64,000 nucleotides of DNA from Cliona cf. orientalis (lineage: Eukaryota > Porifera > Demospongiae > Clionaida > Clionaidae), in the NCBI GenBank assembly GCA_963930775.1, contig OZ005705.1, positions 5,890,001-5,954,000 on the forward strand, read 5' to 3'. Of this stretch, positions 28,165-45,240 are shown piece by piece; within the stretch, counting starts at the first letter, position 1, and each line of letters starts with the position of its first letter. The translations under genes and the position numbers were made by a program. The notes below the pieces were generated by a model, which saw only the letters and a list, made by a program, of their open reading frames with translations, had not been told where the DNA came from and searched no databases.

Positions 28165-31100
28165 GGTATGACTTTTAGTAGCTATGATTTACAGTGAATA
28201 GGCTTATACACACATCTATCAAATCCAGTAACTGTTGACATCTCAGAGCTTAAAGAGAGACTAATAATTAGCCCACAAACAACAAGCATTCATACATAGA
28301 CAGACTAGAATCACTTGATACACACAGAGTGACACATACTTGTAGACTGGTCCGGCAATGTTATCAATGAAGGATAGCTGTTGCTCTGGTATGAAGGCTC
28401 TGTCTCTGTCCATCATCTCGCTGGGAGTCACTCCCAGTGCCTTCTCCAGGTCTCCCTGGGAGAAGAACTCGGAGTAGATGAGTTCAGCCACCATCTTGGC
28501 CATGTCCCACGACTTGCACATGGCACAAAGGTCACAGGAGGTCATGAGGAGAGAGGTCATCAGCTTGTGGTGCGTCTGGTTGGAAACATCGTAGCCACCT
28601 ATGAAAGAGATGTTGGGGGAAAAATATAATAATTATTTTCAAATTACCAAGTTTATATACTAATCTTGCGAAATGCTCCTTTAAATGGACAGCAAATTGA
28701 AAATTAAATCACAAGGACTCTCGTTCATCTCTGTAATCTAAAAGGATACTAAAAGTCTTGCTCTTGGTCAACTCTGTAATCTCGCTTATCTCTGTAATCT
28801 AACTCTCGCTTATCTCCGTAATCTAAATGTCTCACTCTCGCTCATCTCTGTGATCTGCTTCATGTGCCTGAGGTGATTGGCAATGTCCGTGGCCAGGATG
28901 ATGTGCTGCATCTGGTCCAGGGTGGCCTTGTAGTTGGCCGGACTGAAGTGCTCAAACACATTGCAGCCCTTAGTGTTGAGGATGCACAGCGTCTGAGTGA
29001 AATGGTGCCTCTACATAGTGTAAGGGGGGAGGGGGGAGGAGGGAGGATGGAGGAGGGGATGGGTGGGTAAGTGTGGATGTGTGAGGGTGTGTATGTCAAA
29101 AGGTTCCAATATCCACCATTCCTAGAGAATCAGACTACAAATCTCTTATAATATACCTCCATCACAGATCCCTCTGAACTGTAGAGTGATGCAAGCACAG
29201 AATTCTGCATAAACAAAGATAATCATCGTACAAATATCAAAACAATAGTCATAAACTTACAAGATTCTATAATATATAGCAATAATATTTATCATGAGCC
29301 TACTGGTACAAGTAAGAAATTCTACTCAGGCTCCACCCCCAAACAGCCACACCCACTCACGGATGAGACTTGGAAGGCGTTATTGGTCCCCCTGTGGTCA
29401 ATGTCGTGACAGAGGCAGGAGATGAAGAGAGCTAGGACCTCCAGGTCACTCAGGACACCAGAGAGACCACCACAGTTCTTGAAGAGAGTGTAGCAGAAGT
29501 GAGCGACAGAGAAGGCATGGGACCAGTTGTGATAGGGAGGATCGCGATATCCTTTCTTCACCATCAACACAAACCTATGCAGTATAATTATATTACCGTA
29601 TATGAATAAATAAGTTGACAGATATCACCAGCATTCATGCTCTGGTTTGAAGGCACTGTCTCTGTCCATCCTTTTTGTATAGCATGCAATAATAATACCA
29701 ATAATTACCCCGCGCGTATGCGCAAGGGGTAAAGTAATCAGTTGTGTCTGTCGTCGTCAGCACAAAAATCACCGGATCTGGAGATCTAGGCATCTGATCG
29801 ACTCGTAAGTACAGCATATCCATCAATATCGTCGAAAAACTGGCTTCATTGTCCTTCAAATTGATTGGAAGGTCCATGAGCGTCGCAAATACTGCATTTT
29901 GTTGGCCACGCCTATCAATACTACCCACCATGTGCTTTCTGCCCATGCGCACAACCTGGCACAATGTATAGGTAAAGGTCGTCGATGCTGCAGCGCGCGG
30001 GGTATGTGCTCTATAGAGTTCTAGTTATTGGAAAGTATGAAGATTGAGCATACAATGTAACCTATGCAGCATTGGGGAGGGACAGGGTAATAAATCGATA
30101 AGTATAGACTCATCCTCTTTGGTCTGTGACATAATAAATGAAAGTCTGTATCAACAAATATTAGAATTTTCCACTATACGCTATAATATTATTATTAGTG
30201 TCATGCTAACAAGGGCTTATAATAAATAATTAGATCGACGCTAATTGAAATCTGCTTGCATTACCTTGCTATTGTTTTTCTTGGTATTTTCCATTTCTTG
30301 ATCAAATCCATCTCATCCATCATACTCATCACAGCCTGGTCAGGTATGTATGTATGTATGCATGTACGTGTCTATCAGCTCAATGCAGCCTGATGGAGTG
30401 TATACATGTACTGTACATGTATTATGCAATTCATGCACGTGCACAAAGGTGCCTGTACCTCCGAGTAATAATTATCTAGTATCAATTTCGAAACCCCTGA
30501 AATCCCATCCTATGCCCCCTGCCCCCCTCCCCCCACCCTACCCCCATATACTATCCGGGACCTATAGGGACCGAGGAATGCAAAGATTAACATCATAATA
30601 TATATCTCCCTCACCATGACAGTTTCTCCCTCGGGTGAGATGAAGGGGTAGTAGGTGAACTGGGCAAAGTCCTGGCTGTAGCTGGTGCATGCAGGAATAA
30701 CTGCGGAAGCCAGGCGATCAACCTCATCTCCAGTCACCTACATAGTCATGTGGTATGTATGTGTTGTGGGGGGAGGAGGAGGGGGTGAAGAACTGGCGGG
30801 TGTCCTTATAGAGGGGGTTTCCACCGTAGCGAGACTAATAGTATCAATTGCAGGCTCTTCGGGGGGGGGGGGGTTTCAGTACTTAAATACTTATCCACTT
30901 CAGAAATTCTAGGGAGGCTGGGAATCAACCTCAGCTAGGGTGGGACATCCCTGTACTCCCCCCTCTAATTAACAGTATACATACATGCATGTGATAGATC
31001 ATGAGCTCCGTAGCAATGTCACTCCTTCCCTGAGACTCTATCATCTTCTTGTACAGCTTCGACTGCATGTGTGGGGGAGAAAAAAAAGTAAATTTGTGTC

Positions 31101-34100
31101 CAACAGTATCACAATGTCAATGCATGTGTACCTGATGCAGACTGATGCCACAGTAGACTGAGAAAGTTGTCGCCAATTCCTCATCATACTTTGTGAAGAA
31201 ATTTGCTGGAAATTAAAATAATTTTTCACACATAATCTCTCTCTCCCTCCTTCCCTCCCTTTCTCCCTCCATCCAGTATCCTGCCTTTTATCTAATCCAA
31301 CTAGTAACAACTGATTCTGAATCATTTAATTCTCACCTTCAACCTTGTTGACGAGTTCAGCCACGCCCACTACAGCGTCTCTGCTGTCCTTGATTGGGAA
31401 GCAGAGAATGTTCCTGGTCACGAACCCGGTGGTCTTGTCCACATCCTTGAAGAACATCGGGTGCTTGTAAGCATCTCTGATGTTCACCAGTCGCCCCATC
31501 TTTGCCACGTAGCCAGCAATTCCCTGACCAATCTTGATTCGGATAGGTTTCTGTCACGAGTATGTGTGTATATATATGTGTATAGGTGTGATTTCTATTT
31601 TTAGCCTCAAGGCCTTGCTAAATCAGTTTTTGTTACACATGTACATACCTCCAGGGGTCCACTGTCGAACACAGTTGCTATCAGTTCCTGGGTGTCAGAA
31701 TCGAGGAGAAACAGAGAGCACCTTTACAGGAGAAGCGGGGATTGAGTGTTATAAAGAATATAATCATTAATTAAAGGTCTGTCTTACTTTTCAGCTTTGG
31801 TGAGCATGCGTGCTTCATTCATAATGGCAGCCAGGAGGTGATCAAGATCATCTGAAGGATGCCCAATGAGCAATCAATAATTTAATTATTATTATGAGAG
31901 ATAATAATCAGAAATCTGGAGTACAGAGGAGGTTGGACATGACGCATATTTACGCCATAGTCACATGACCTTGGTATGCAATTATGCTGCCACGCGTTCA
32001 AAAGAATGCCATTTGCGAGTGTAGCTGGTAGCTAAAATGTTTGCGTTCGTGAACTATGGCCAAATCTGAAGCTGAAACGGAGACGAATCGTGTAGATCTA
32101 ATGTTATAACGGCGAAAGAAGCTGACTGCAATCGACAAATACTGTTTTTGATGTTGCTATTCTGAGGAACGAGTTTTCTCGATTTGCAAGAAGTGTGAGG
32201 GGTGGACGGGCGGGGTATGGCGCTGGATCTTCTTTTCTCATGGATTTCAACTTGCTTTCACATTTAAAACTGTCGTCAAGGCTTTAGATCGTGACTTACA
32301 TTTTGTACAGTGTTATATATGGGGGCAACACGCCCACTTTTTGTGCGCACGTGATCGTGTCCAACCTCCTCTGTCTGGAGTACTATAATATTATTATTAT
32401 TGTGACTCACCTAGTTTGCTGAATAGATTTCCTGCCACTTGTAGTAGGGCCTGGTTCTGTTTCTTGAGAGTGAGTTCCCTCTGGAAGGCCAGGGTGTTGG
32501 AGAGGACAGACGAACTGAAGCGAAGGATGAAACTCATATTGTCTATGTCACGAACAGTGTACCTAGTAGCGTGAGGGAGAGTGAAAGAGAGAGAATACAG
32601 TGAATACTGAACAAAATTTAAAATGTGTACTCTAGCTAGCTCACTTCATCCCTCCCTGCTTGTTGCAGGCCACTGCCACAGCGATATTTGAGCCACCTCC
32701 CGCTATCACTGGCATGCAGAGCATGGTCGATGGTTCGTAATCTACAGATACAATCACAACCACATAAACATGTTCGCCCCCGTCTCCACCACCCCCTCCC
32801 CTCCACCTCCCCTGCCTCCAAAAGCATCAAGCATACACAGGAAGGAAGAGAGAGCCATAACAGCCTTAGAGCAGTTGACTGTCATATTATGTCCGTATAG
32901 CAGTCGATGTCATGATAATGATATAATAACATGACCGCTGAGCTGAACAGATAACACCACATCAAGCTGTAGTGCTGAACATAACTACACAGGTGTATTT
33001 TATAAAATTAATACAAAACAAGCTTACACAGACAGGTAGCCTCATCCCCAGGCCCTCCGGTTTTTTTGTTTGTATGCAACGTTAATAATCTGGGAGCCGG
33101 GGAGAGGGTAGGGACTAGCTAGGTTATAGCAAGGGCTTCTATAAGCCCTTGGCTACGGAAAGGGCCTATACTGGAGTTAGACGCTCTCCTCTCTTAGCCT
33201 CGTCCCCAGGCCACTCCCACGTTTTCAATGGCCTGGGGACGAGGCTACTCCTCTCTGTCTTATCCATTCTTGAAACCACAACACTTTCCTCTTACCATTG
33301 ATAATATCTGTGGATGGATTAAACCTGTCGTCCTAAGAAAACAACAGAGATCAGATAGAGGAAGCCTCAACCACAAGTTATCTCAACCATGGTAAAGTTT
33401 TCTTTTCTTTTTTACCTTAGAGACATCTTCAATATTGACTACCTCTCCAGTGAGGTAGCAGCGACCATACAGACTGCTCGAGTTGATCTGAGAAATACGT
33501 ATTGTACATAACGATTAAAAATTGCCTCGCAATACTGAATAGTGTACAGACTTGTTATTATTGTTCAGCTAAGCTAATCCTCTCAAGAAATTATAGTGCA
33601 CTGTGTACATGTAAATGTATTATGTATTTGATCATCTATGTACTCCTGCATATACTCACTTGTAGTCGTATTTCTTTATCCAGTGCTGTTTCATCAAAGA
33701 CCTAAAGATTTTTGACCAATGAAATGCACATAATGTTGTCATGTGATCTCCAGCTCTCTATAATTATATACACTGTAGCTAGCTCACCTGACAGACTAGC
33801 TCATGGGTTCCTTCATCAAACAGCAACAGAAGGCACACTTCAGACTGCAACATCTGCCTCAACTGTTCACACAACATACACACGTACATGTATAGTACAT
33901 CAATGCACTTGCACATGTACAAGACTATACTGTATTATAGTACGATAGCGTGCACTTGACATGCAACAGGAACAAAGCCGAGTACAGAGATCTTCGGAAG
34001 ACAGGCACTCGTAGGGGTAATTAATTTTAAATGATAGGGGCTTATTAAATTTAGGCCAAAATTCTGCACCTATATAATAAAAGTGTCAGTTGCTCACGTG

Positions 34101-36185
34101 CTTTATGATCTTGAGAGAGAGGATTGATGTGTCAAGGTCAATGAGAGCCCCACACACCTCCAGCATCCTCTCAGCCCTCACCCTCTCCCTCTCGGCCAAC
34201 ATGTGCTTCAGAACTCGAGATGCGGCCACAAGAATGTTCCTCTCCAGCCAACGAACCCTCTCCATCACCATCACCGAGGGCTCATCACAAACAGCCTGGG
34301 GAGGAAGGTGAGGGAGATGGAGAGAGAGACAGAGGGAGGGAGAGAGAGAGAAGCCAATTAAAGTGGTGATAATTAAATAATTATTGCTTTGTTGCTCACC
34401 ACTACAAGGGCCACTACTCTGTGTTCCTTCTTTTCAACAATAGGACGAATAATAACTAGATGATGAAAATAGACCACAATCAGGCACACTCTTTCTTATA
34501 ATCAGGAAGATCCCGGAAGGAGCTAGCTAGCTATTGCCTACCAACTTGGTCCTTGTCCATTGGTTGAAGGTTTGGCATCAGGGCTCGAATTGGGTCATCT
34601 TCTGGGATGGAATTCTTGGTCATTTCTGGCATCCGTCTCCTTACACACTCCCTATATAGCATATGATGATCATTAGAGTGGTGTAAAAAAAAAGAACCAA
34701 TGTATTTACAACCCATTTACAAGTTATGGTGCCCAAGGTTTGTGCTCAGCTATAATATTCTTGATTTAGGATGAAACTTAGTGGCAGATGGGAAATTGCT
34801 AGAAGGTATCACAGGAATAGTCAGTTAGGGAAAAATTACTAAGATCATCACAGGAAATTCCAACAAGAAATATCATTCAGACCTGCATACAGTTACCCCC
34901 ACTTCAAAAATGATATGAGAATTTCCTTAGAAAGAAAAGGAAAGTGTGTCCATTGATCAGCTCTTGTGCTGGTGGTAGTGAATAAGGTATTTCCTCCCAT
35001 GCATGCAAGCAGAGACCTACATTTCCATAGCCTCATCCAGGCTTCCAAAAATTGAATTTTTTCAACATATATATTATGCTCTTCAGTATGCAACATTGAA
35101 AGCTACACTACTCTTGCACATGTAGTACTCACCACACAACTCCATCTTTTGTTAAAGTTTTGAAGGAAGAGTTTGATTCAAAGTAGGCTAGTATATTTGA
35201 CTCAATGTCCAAGAGCAACACCAGTGACTGCCTCACACTGAGAAAGGCAAGATGGATTCCAGCTTTGACGGTGTCTCGAAACTCCACGGCTGTCATGGCA
35301 GAGCCAATCGAGAGGATGGCATCCTATGAAGGGGGTGGAGGGAGAGAGAAGAGAGAGATACAGGTGGTATGGATACTAAGTGGGTGTGGCAAATTACGTG
35401 ACTTTCTTTCATCGGCAAACGAGAGACAGGTGTGTGTGCAAATTATTCAGGCACGCAAAGACAAATGGATAGCTACATATGACTTGGCGTGCTTCAATCA
35501 GCCTTGGCTCTCAAAACTCTTTTGTTCGATCATTAGGCAACAATCACCCACAAGTATGCACGATCATGACCTTTGTCAACAATTGCTAATTACAGTTCAA
35601 ATAGCAGCACCCTCCCCACACAAATAATCAGAATTCCTCAATAGAGCAGGTATTGCCTTTTTCACCCCCCACAACCTGGCACTGTAGTACTGGACCCATA
35701 TGTACCTCTAGCTGCATTGCCTCCGACTCTCCTTCCCACCAATGTATATCCGCACTCATTTCTTTCTCCAGCCTACTCCAACGACTTTTATAAAAGCAGC
35801 AATCGAGCACGGATCTACCGAGGCCCAAAGTTCGTCACCATACACACCCATTTACGTCCACGTCTTCCATTACCTAGCTTGGGTGACGTATTCCACTGCG
35901 CAATTTGCAATATACGCCATGTGTACCTGATATCTGCGCATTGATATCGTCATGTCATGCGCACGCATTGCATACTCCGTATGGGTTCTTGGAACAAACC
36001 GCATTACAAGCAAATACAGGTAGTGAGCTAACCTCAAACTGAGCTTCATAAACTGCAGAGGCTCGCCTCATCAGAAAGTCGTAGTTGGCAGGACTGGACG
36101 GGGTAGCTGGAGACTGCGCCATCTTTCCACCGCTTGTATTGCCGTTGTTTGATGCCCCACCACCGATTGGAAACTTGAGCTCCAT
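27946..36185 (-). CDS. PDE2A: cGMP-stimulated cyclic nucleotide phosphodiesterase, PDE2A family
   Basis: Hydrolyses cAMP and cGMP; in the family cGMP binding to GAF-B activates it. Twenty-three exons sum to 898 aa (human about 941): 36033-36185, 35133-35323, 34542-34651, 34400-34455, 34098-34295, 33788-33862, 33660-33701, 33416-33487, 33296-33332, 32645-32741, 32411-32562, 31788-31851, 31649-31721, 31337-31550, 31132-31205, 30985-31062, 30615-30737, 30265-30335, 29361-29574, 29157-29204, 28836-29010, 28340-28598, 27946-28066. Seen: PDE2-type N-terminal region ([15 protein letters not shown]); [24 protein letters not shown] linker; GAF-B with [15 protein letters not shown] and the [14 protein letters not shown] signature; catalytic HD domain with HNWSHAF and [14 protein letters not shown]-terminal [17 protein letters not shown], which separates PDE2 from PDE5/11. 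Confidence 0.95.
28091..28162 (+). repeat. GA microsatellite
   Basis: About 72 bp of pure AG repeat in the last PDE2A intron, again close to the acceptor of the next exon (28066) on the sense strand. Confidence 0.92.
29706..30004. mobile_element. GC-ended foldback insertion of about 299 bp in PDE2A intron
   Basis: Starts TACCCCGCGCG and ends CGCGCGGGGTA. It also contains GTATGCGCA near the left end, CATGCGCAC near the right, and GGTAAAGGTCGTCGAT just inside the right end, a motif shared with several other elements here. It is markedly more GC-rich at its tips than the flanks. Confidence 0.65.
31924..32373. mobile_element. MITE of 450 bp with 9-bp target-site duplication, Mutator-like
   Basis: Terminal inverted repeats CAGAGGAGGTTGGACATGA / complement of CAGAGGAGGTTGGACACGA. 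The element is flanked by the direct repeat TCTGGAGTA at 31915-31923 and 32374-32382. A 9-bp duplication is typical of Mutator-like elements. It lies in the PDE2A intron between exons 32411-32562 and 31788-31851. No transposase is visible. Confidence 0.82.
33195..33247. repeat. 53-bp foldback of the TAGCCTCG family
   Basis: TAGCCTCGTCCCCAGGCCA is mirrored by TGGCCTGGGGACGAGGCTA around a loop of about 15 bp, in a PDE2A intron. It is essentially two terminal repeats with almost no interior. Confidence 0.85.
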
Positions 36186-36322
36186 TCTCGCGATACACGT
36201 ACACACAACAGGAGTGCTAGCGCTAGTGGGCGTTGGCCTGTCGGCATGTCGTGTGTAATTACAGCCCGGATGTTTTGGTGAACTTCCGGTGGGGAAGCCC
36301 TACCAATTAAACGTTGGAGGTG
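36186..36322. promoter_or_regulatory. Bidirectional promoter region, PDE2A / ACTMAP
   Basis: Only 137 bp separate the two divergent start codons, so promoters and 5' UTRs of both genes must lie here or overlap the first exons. It is moderately GC-rich (CTAGCGCTAGTGGGCG) and no TATA box was seen. Confidence 0.6.
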
Positions 36323-37210
36323 ATGTCTGCAAGTGATCATCAATACTTTAGAAAGCCACCAGATCTCGACGTAGAGGTGGAGCATCTTGTCCAGTTTGTG
36401 CTGAAGGAGGCATCAACTGATCAACAGACTCATAGTGGTTCGACACAATCAAAAGATTCAGCCGCTCAAGTTCACATCATCACACATGTGGAGAGGAGAG
36501 TGGAACCGGTGATCCAAAATGGTCCCATGTGTGGTCTGGTGGCACTGACAATGGCCTATACCATGCTAGGAGGCTGCTGTACGGGGGCTAGTGATGACAA
36601 GGCACATCCAGAGGTTTTGCTTCAAGTGGTGAAAGAGCGTGAAATGTCAAAGAATGGAGAGATATTTGCAGTGGAATATCTGGAGAGTGTTGCTCGAGAT
36701 CATCTGCAATGCCAAGCTGAGGTGGTGAAATTAGCATCAGTGGATGTTTTCGATATTATTTTACAGGGAAAAGCTCTACTTGTTCCATACGACGCTGACA
36801 AAGACCACACCCCCTGCCTTGAGAAAGGACACAAAGCTCACTGGTGCCTACTAGTAGGATTTGCTATAGTTTTATCATCAAATCTTGACAATTCATTCGT
36901 TTTACAATGTTTTACACCTACCTCATCCCTTCCTGGTCATTTTGTCATCAGAGAAGATCAAAAAGCATCATTTTTGATCAATAAACTGTCCTTACAATCG
37001 TCGGCCCAACTCTATGTGTTTGTTCGGCATGGAAAGAGTGCTCACCTTGGACTGTGGAAATTCACTGGCTTGCTGGAGAGCAATGGGAATCTAGTGGAGA
37101 TTGATCCAAGAAGAACTAGACCAGGGGAGTATGTTATTCCTGATGGAGGAATTGAGAGAGGACTGTCTGGAAAAGCTCTGGTTGTTTCAAACCCTGTGGA
37201 ACAATCTTGA
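36323..37210 (+). CDS. ACTMAP: Actin maturation protease ACTMAP (C19orf54 family), single exon
   Basis: A cysteine aminopeptidase that removes the acetylated N-terminal residue of actin. One uninterrupted exon, 295 aa. Seen: NGPMCGLVAL around the predicted catalytic Cys (about residue 70); HKAHWCLLVGF with the likely catalytic His (about 171); and the C-terminal VRHGKSAHLGLWKF, conserved in the family. The N-terminal 60 residues are hydrophilic and variable. The gene has no introns although all large neighbours do, so retroposition is possible but there is no supporting poly(A) or target duplication. It is head-to-head with PDE2A and 155 bp upstream of GCP4. Start at the first in-frame ATG. 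Confidence 0.9.
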   Translation: MSASDHQYFRKPPDLDVEVEHLVQFVLKEASTDQQTHSGSTQSKDSAAQVHIITHVERRVEPVIQNGPMCGLVALTMAYTMLGGCCTGASDDKAHPEVLLQVVKEREMSKNGEIFAVEYLESVARDHLQCQAEVVKLASVDVFDIILQGKALLVPYDADKDHTPCLEKGHKAHWCLLVGFAIVLSSNLDNSFVLQCFTPTSSLPGHFVIREDQKASFLINKLSLQSSAQLYVFVRHGKSAHLGLWKFTGLLESNGNLVEIDPRRTRPGEYVIPDGGIERGLSGKALVVSNPVEQS

Positions 37211-37365
37211 ACATGAGTGTTGCTAGTAGCCTATTGACATGACATGCTATTAGCAGAAGAGGTTGGAAATAATACTGCGCATGCGTATCGAGTGAATCGC
37301 ACGTTGAATAGAAAATTAATTTTAACCCTTTAGATGCCACAAAAAGAGGCGGGACATTCAGCAAG
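37211..37365 (+). promoter_or_regulatory. Short ACTMAP-GCP4 spacer with NRF1-like site
   Basis: 155 bp between the ACTMAP stop and the GCP4 start on the same strand. It contains CTGCGCATGCGTA around 37275-37287, close to the NRF1 consensus, so it is probably the GCP4 promoter as well as the ACTMAP 3' UTR. Confidence 0.5.
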
Positions 37366-41770
<4,405 letters not shown>

Positions 41771-41953
41771 TGATGTAATATAATGTTTCCATGATTGTAC
41801 AAGTATTCAGTTCAGTTTACAAGTGCAAATCCAGTATGATTGTGTACATGTATTGTAGTGGTGATCATAGGATGAAATATTGCTAGCTGCTCATGCATGC
41901 ATCAAGGATTTAATACTTGTGTGAAAACAACGGAGCCATACACTACCCACCAA

Positions 41954-43495
41954 TTATGAATTCTGTTTTGTTTCTGAGGAGTCTGTGCTAGCATTGTCCT
42001 CTTCTGAAGATGGTGACGATGATTCCAATTCACTACCGCTGCTACTACCACTATCACCATTGCTGTCACTGTTTCTAACTTGCTGCTGGGGTGGGGGCTG
42101 GGGGTTGTCCAATTCCTCAATGAGTGGTTTATTTCTGTCTGATGGGGAAGAATAGAGAGCGGAAGGCAGCCTGGTTGTTGATAGGCCAGTTTCTTTTTCT
42201 TCAGATTGAGCATGGCTCTGATTCTGGAGTGTGGTGGGGACATCGTCATCTTGATTGACATTTTTTGCTAATGAAGTTAGTAGCTGTATGTTCCCCAAGT
42301 CTGAAGCCAGCTGTTCCATAGAACCATTGGTCTTTCCACAACATGTGGTCTCTTTTTGTTCTTCTGTATGTTGCGTTTGAGTTTCTTCTTGTTGGACCAG
42401 CCTGGCTGCTTCCTCTAGCGCTTCCAGTTCCCAGCCAATGCGGCCTTTGACGACCTTTACCTATCGGTAACAAAACACATTCAAACTTTTTTCCTGTCAA
42501 TTCAAGAGTCATAAAATTAATACCTCGTCTAACTCATCAGCTATGTTCTGTATCTGTCTAGCACTGCACAGAGAGTGGCAGAGAGAGAGAGAGAGAAGGA
42601 AATAAAACAAAATGAAGTACATACACACATACGCGTACCTCGCTTTCTGGATCCACACACAGTACTCTGTGATGTAGAGATTGTTAAGAATGTAGTATGG
42701 CTCCAGTGAGTTGAGCAGCTGCCTCACAGCCAGCAAGCACTGGAGCACCTTTCTTCTCCCTAAAGTGGTATATAATAATTAGCACACACTACCTGATATA
42801 CAGGTATACTATGCTGTATATGACTATTATGACGTAAAAATATAAGCAACGTTATACATAGAAGCTCATTCTCTACTTGATCTTTCTCACCTAAACGGAA
42901 GATGTCCCTTACGTCCTGCAACACAGTGAGTGTCAGCTGCCAGTGCCTGAAAAGAGGGTAAGCAAGAGACCGCCTCAGAGAACAGTAGACCACCTCGTGC
43001 ACACTGCCGTGAAACACCTCCAGCCAAGATAATGTGGAGCTGAGCTTACAAATGGTCCAGGCCGACTCTACCTATGTATTATACAAAAATACGCACAAAA
43101 TTATTTAATACATGTACACAACCTTTTTTTAGTATAGCGGAATATATAAAATTATTTGAGAGGATGAAAGGCCAACCCTGCACTACTCAACACTTGATCT
43201 ATGTTTGATCGTACATTGTTTTCTCCCAGGGTTGTGCGATGATCGTAGGCAAAGGAAAAAATGATGTCTACCAGACCAAGGTACAGGCTTCTCTTCATGG
43301 CCTTGTCCAGTAAGACTGATAAGGGATGAGTTAAAGAGGTAATACTAACAGTGCTGCTGCTAGATAGTAAGATGGTGGAGGATACAGTCTCTGTTTGGCA
43401 GCTCCTTCAGTTGATCTCTCTCCATATCAGTGAAGGCAACTGTAAGAAAAAAGGAGTACGCTTATGCCCTTTGAGTCTGACTCTCTTTCCTTCCC

Positions 43496-43536
<41 letters not shown>

Positions 43537-45240
43537 CATCTCTCCCCACCAATGTCCTGGCCAGGCTCCACCTCCAAGGGGGCAGCTGCAAACGCAACTG
43601 ATGAGAGAAGAGTCTTTCGTTTTTCCCTCCACTTGATCAGCTGACCTCTCCATGGTGGCTCATAGATGAGCAGACCTTCAATTGCATTGTTGTCCATTAA
43701 ATCTGCGCTAAAAATAGATCACAACTATTATGACATACCCTATAGTCATGCATGTGACATGGGAACATACAGGTAGTGCTCTGGATCGAAACTGGTTTCC
43801 TCATGAGCGATTCTGCCAACTCTGCGCTCATGTGATGTCATGTGATCCGGATCCGGACAATCAACAATACTGGGAATCTCCTCCTAAAAATCAATAATTT
43901 GCTATCATCGTTAAGAGAGAGAAATCTCCAGTTTTCCCCCTCCTCTCCTTCTCCCTCTCTCTCTCTGCTCACCTGAAGTTTTGAGAAGACCCCAGAGTGC
44001 AGGTCAGCGAACCCATAGCAGTTTTGAGCAGCTGTTCCAAGCAACGACGATGTGACCTTCACAAAAACATGCAACCCAACATAAAGGTGAAAGTCTGTGT
44101 TAGAATAACAGTGGAACCACTGACACCAAAGGGTACATGGACTCACTTGGGAATGAAAGCTTGGAATGGGTCTAGGGCTAGGATATTTGAAGGCTATAAA
44201 AATAATGTTGGTGCTGCAATTATTCAAGACTGAACTGCAATCTTTGCACCAATATTGTCAATCAGTCTCCTGATGGAAGAATTTCACCCTTCAAAAATGT
44301 TGTACCTCTTATAGAATCGAATCTGATGTGTTCCACTGTATCCACTAACCATTCTTACCGAGTCTTGATCTTTGGGAAGCTCTTGCTCCACTTGCCAATC
44401 AAACTCATCACTTTCTTCCTTGCTCTCTCCCTCTCCATCACCACTGCCACCTTCACCATTCCCACCACTACCAACACCGCCAAGCTCATTGGTACCAGCC
44501 TCACCTCTAGGAGGGACTGTTTCAATGCGAGGACTGGCCCCAGTGCTCCTCAACTCATTGACTGGCTTCTTGGAGAGCAGGGACGTGATCATACCAAGGT
44601 TCTCAAAGTGCTCGCCTCGATGAAGCTTGGGCAGTTGGGCAACTATTGTACCTAAAGTGTTTTCATGACGAAGAACAGTGTGTTATCTCACCACATTCAA
44701 AATATTTGTCTCCGATCAGTTTAACACATAACATTTTTATAATTATGCCTCCTTCGATTACTAAGTCCAGCTTGCATAGCTTATGAATTATTATTGTCAG
44801 CATTCTTTCGATGGGATTGTAGAATGATATATTTGGTAACACACTGTACCCACCTGAATCAATATCATAGGAAGCCTTTTGTCTGTCGTCATCCACAAGC
44901 TCGCCAGGGAGGTGGAGCCTGGGATGTGTGCGTGTATACATGTACGTGCCGTATTGCATGCATATAAACCAAGGACAGCTGCCTGATCTTCAATACGATT
45001 CAAGTGGTTTCATACCTCAGAAAGTATGGTTTGCAATAAAATTTAAATTCCGTACCATTGACATAGAATTCGGCATCAGAGATCTGTGCAATTAAGATCA
45101 AAGGCAACTGGGACCACCATACACAATAATATTTTTATGAATACTGTCAGCTCAGACGTGCCTACCTTGATGTAGGGCACCCTGATGGTCAGAATGACAA
45201 ATTCCTCGTTCTGTTCAATGTCAAAGGAAGGAGTCAACAT
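41954..45240 (-). CDS. SHQ1: H/ACA ribonucleoprotein assembly factor SHQ1
   Basis: Chaperone that binds dyskerin/NAP57 before H/ACA RNP assembly in the nucleus. Thirteen exons sum to 617 aa (human 577): 45166-45240, 45016-45083, 44854-44918, 44359-44651, 43973-44056, 43771-43883, 43550-43707, 43386-43439, 43215-43315, 42891-43071, 42639-42759, 42524-42557, 41954-42460. Seen: CS-like N-domain MLTPSFDIEQNEEFVILTIR and FYCKPYFLRLHLPGE; an acidic Gly/Ser-rich linker ending DEFDWQVEQE; NCYGFADLHSGVF; the SHQ1 helical domain with FDPEHYLADL, VESAWTICKLSSTLSWLE and YILNNLYITEYCVWIQKA; then a Glu/Ser-rich tail. Start at MLTP matches the family, although an in-frame Met lies 6 codons upstream only as a non-ATG reading. 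Tail-to-tail with GCP4 (183 bp), head-to-head with ALG8. Confidence 0.95.

Noticed and set aside
41902-42261. 119-codon minus-strand open frame overlapping the SHQ1 tail
   Set aside because: Same strand but wrong frame; the SHQ1 frame continues to its stop at 41954 with an acidic tail like the human protein.
42449-42464. GACGACCTTTACCTAT at an SHQ1 splice acceptor, identical to an arm of the hairpin at 58482-58547
   Set aside because: Considered as exonised transposon sequence, but the encoded VKVVKGRIGWELEALEEAA aligns with the human SHQ1 region, so the 16-bp match is probably chance.
43140-43215. Extension of SHQ1 exon 9 through 43175 (frame reads on past the donor)
   Set aside because: The GTACGA donor at 43214 joins directly to VESAWTICKL as in human SHQ1; reading on adds unrelated residues.
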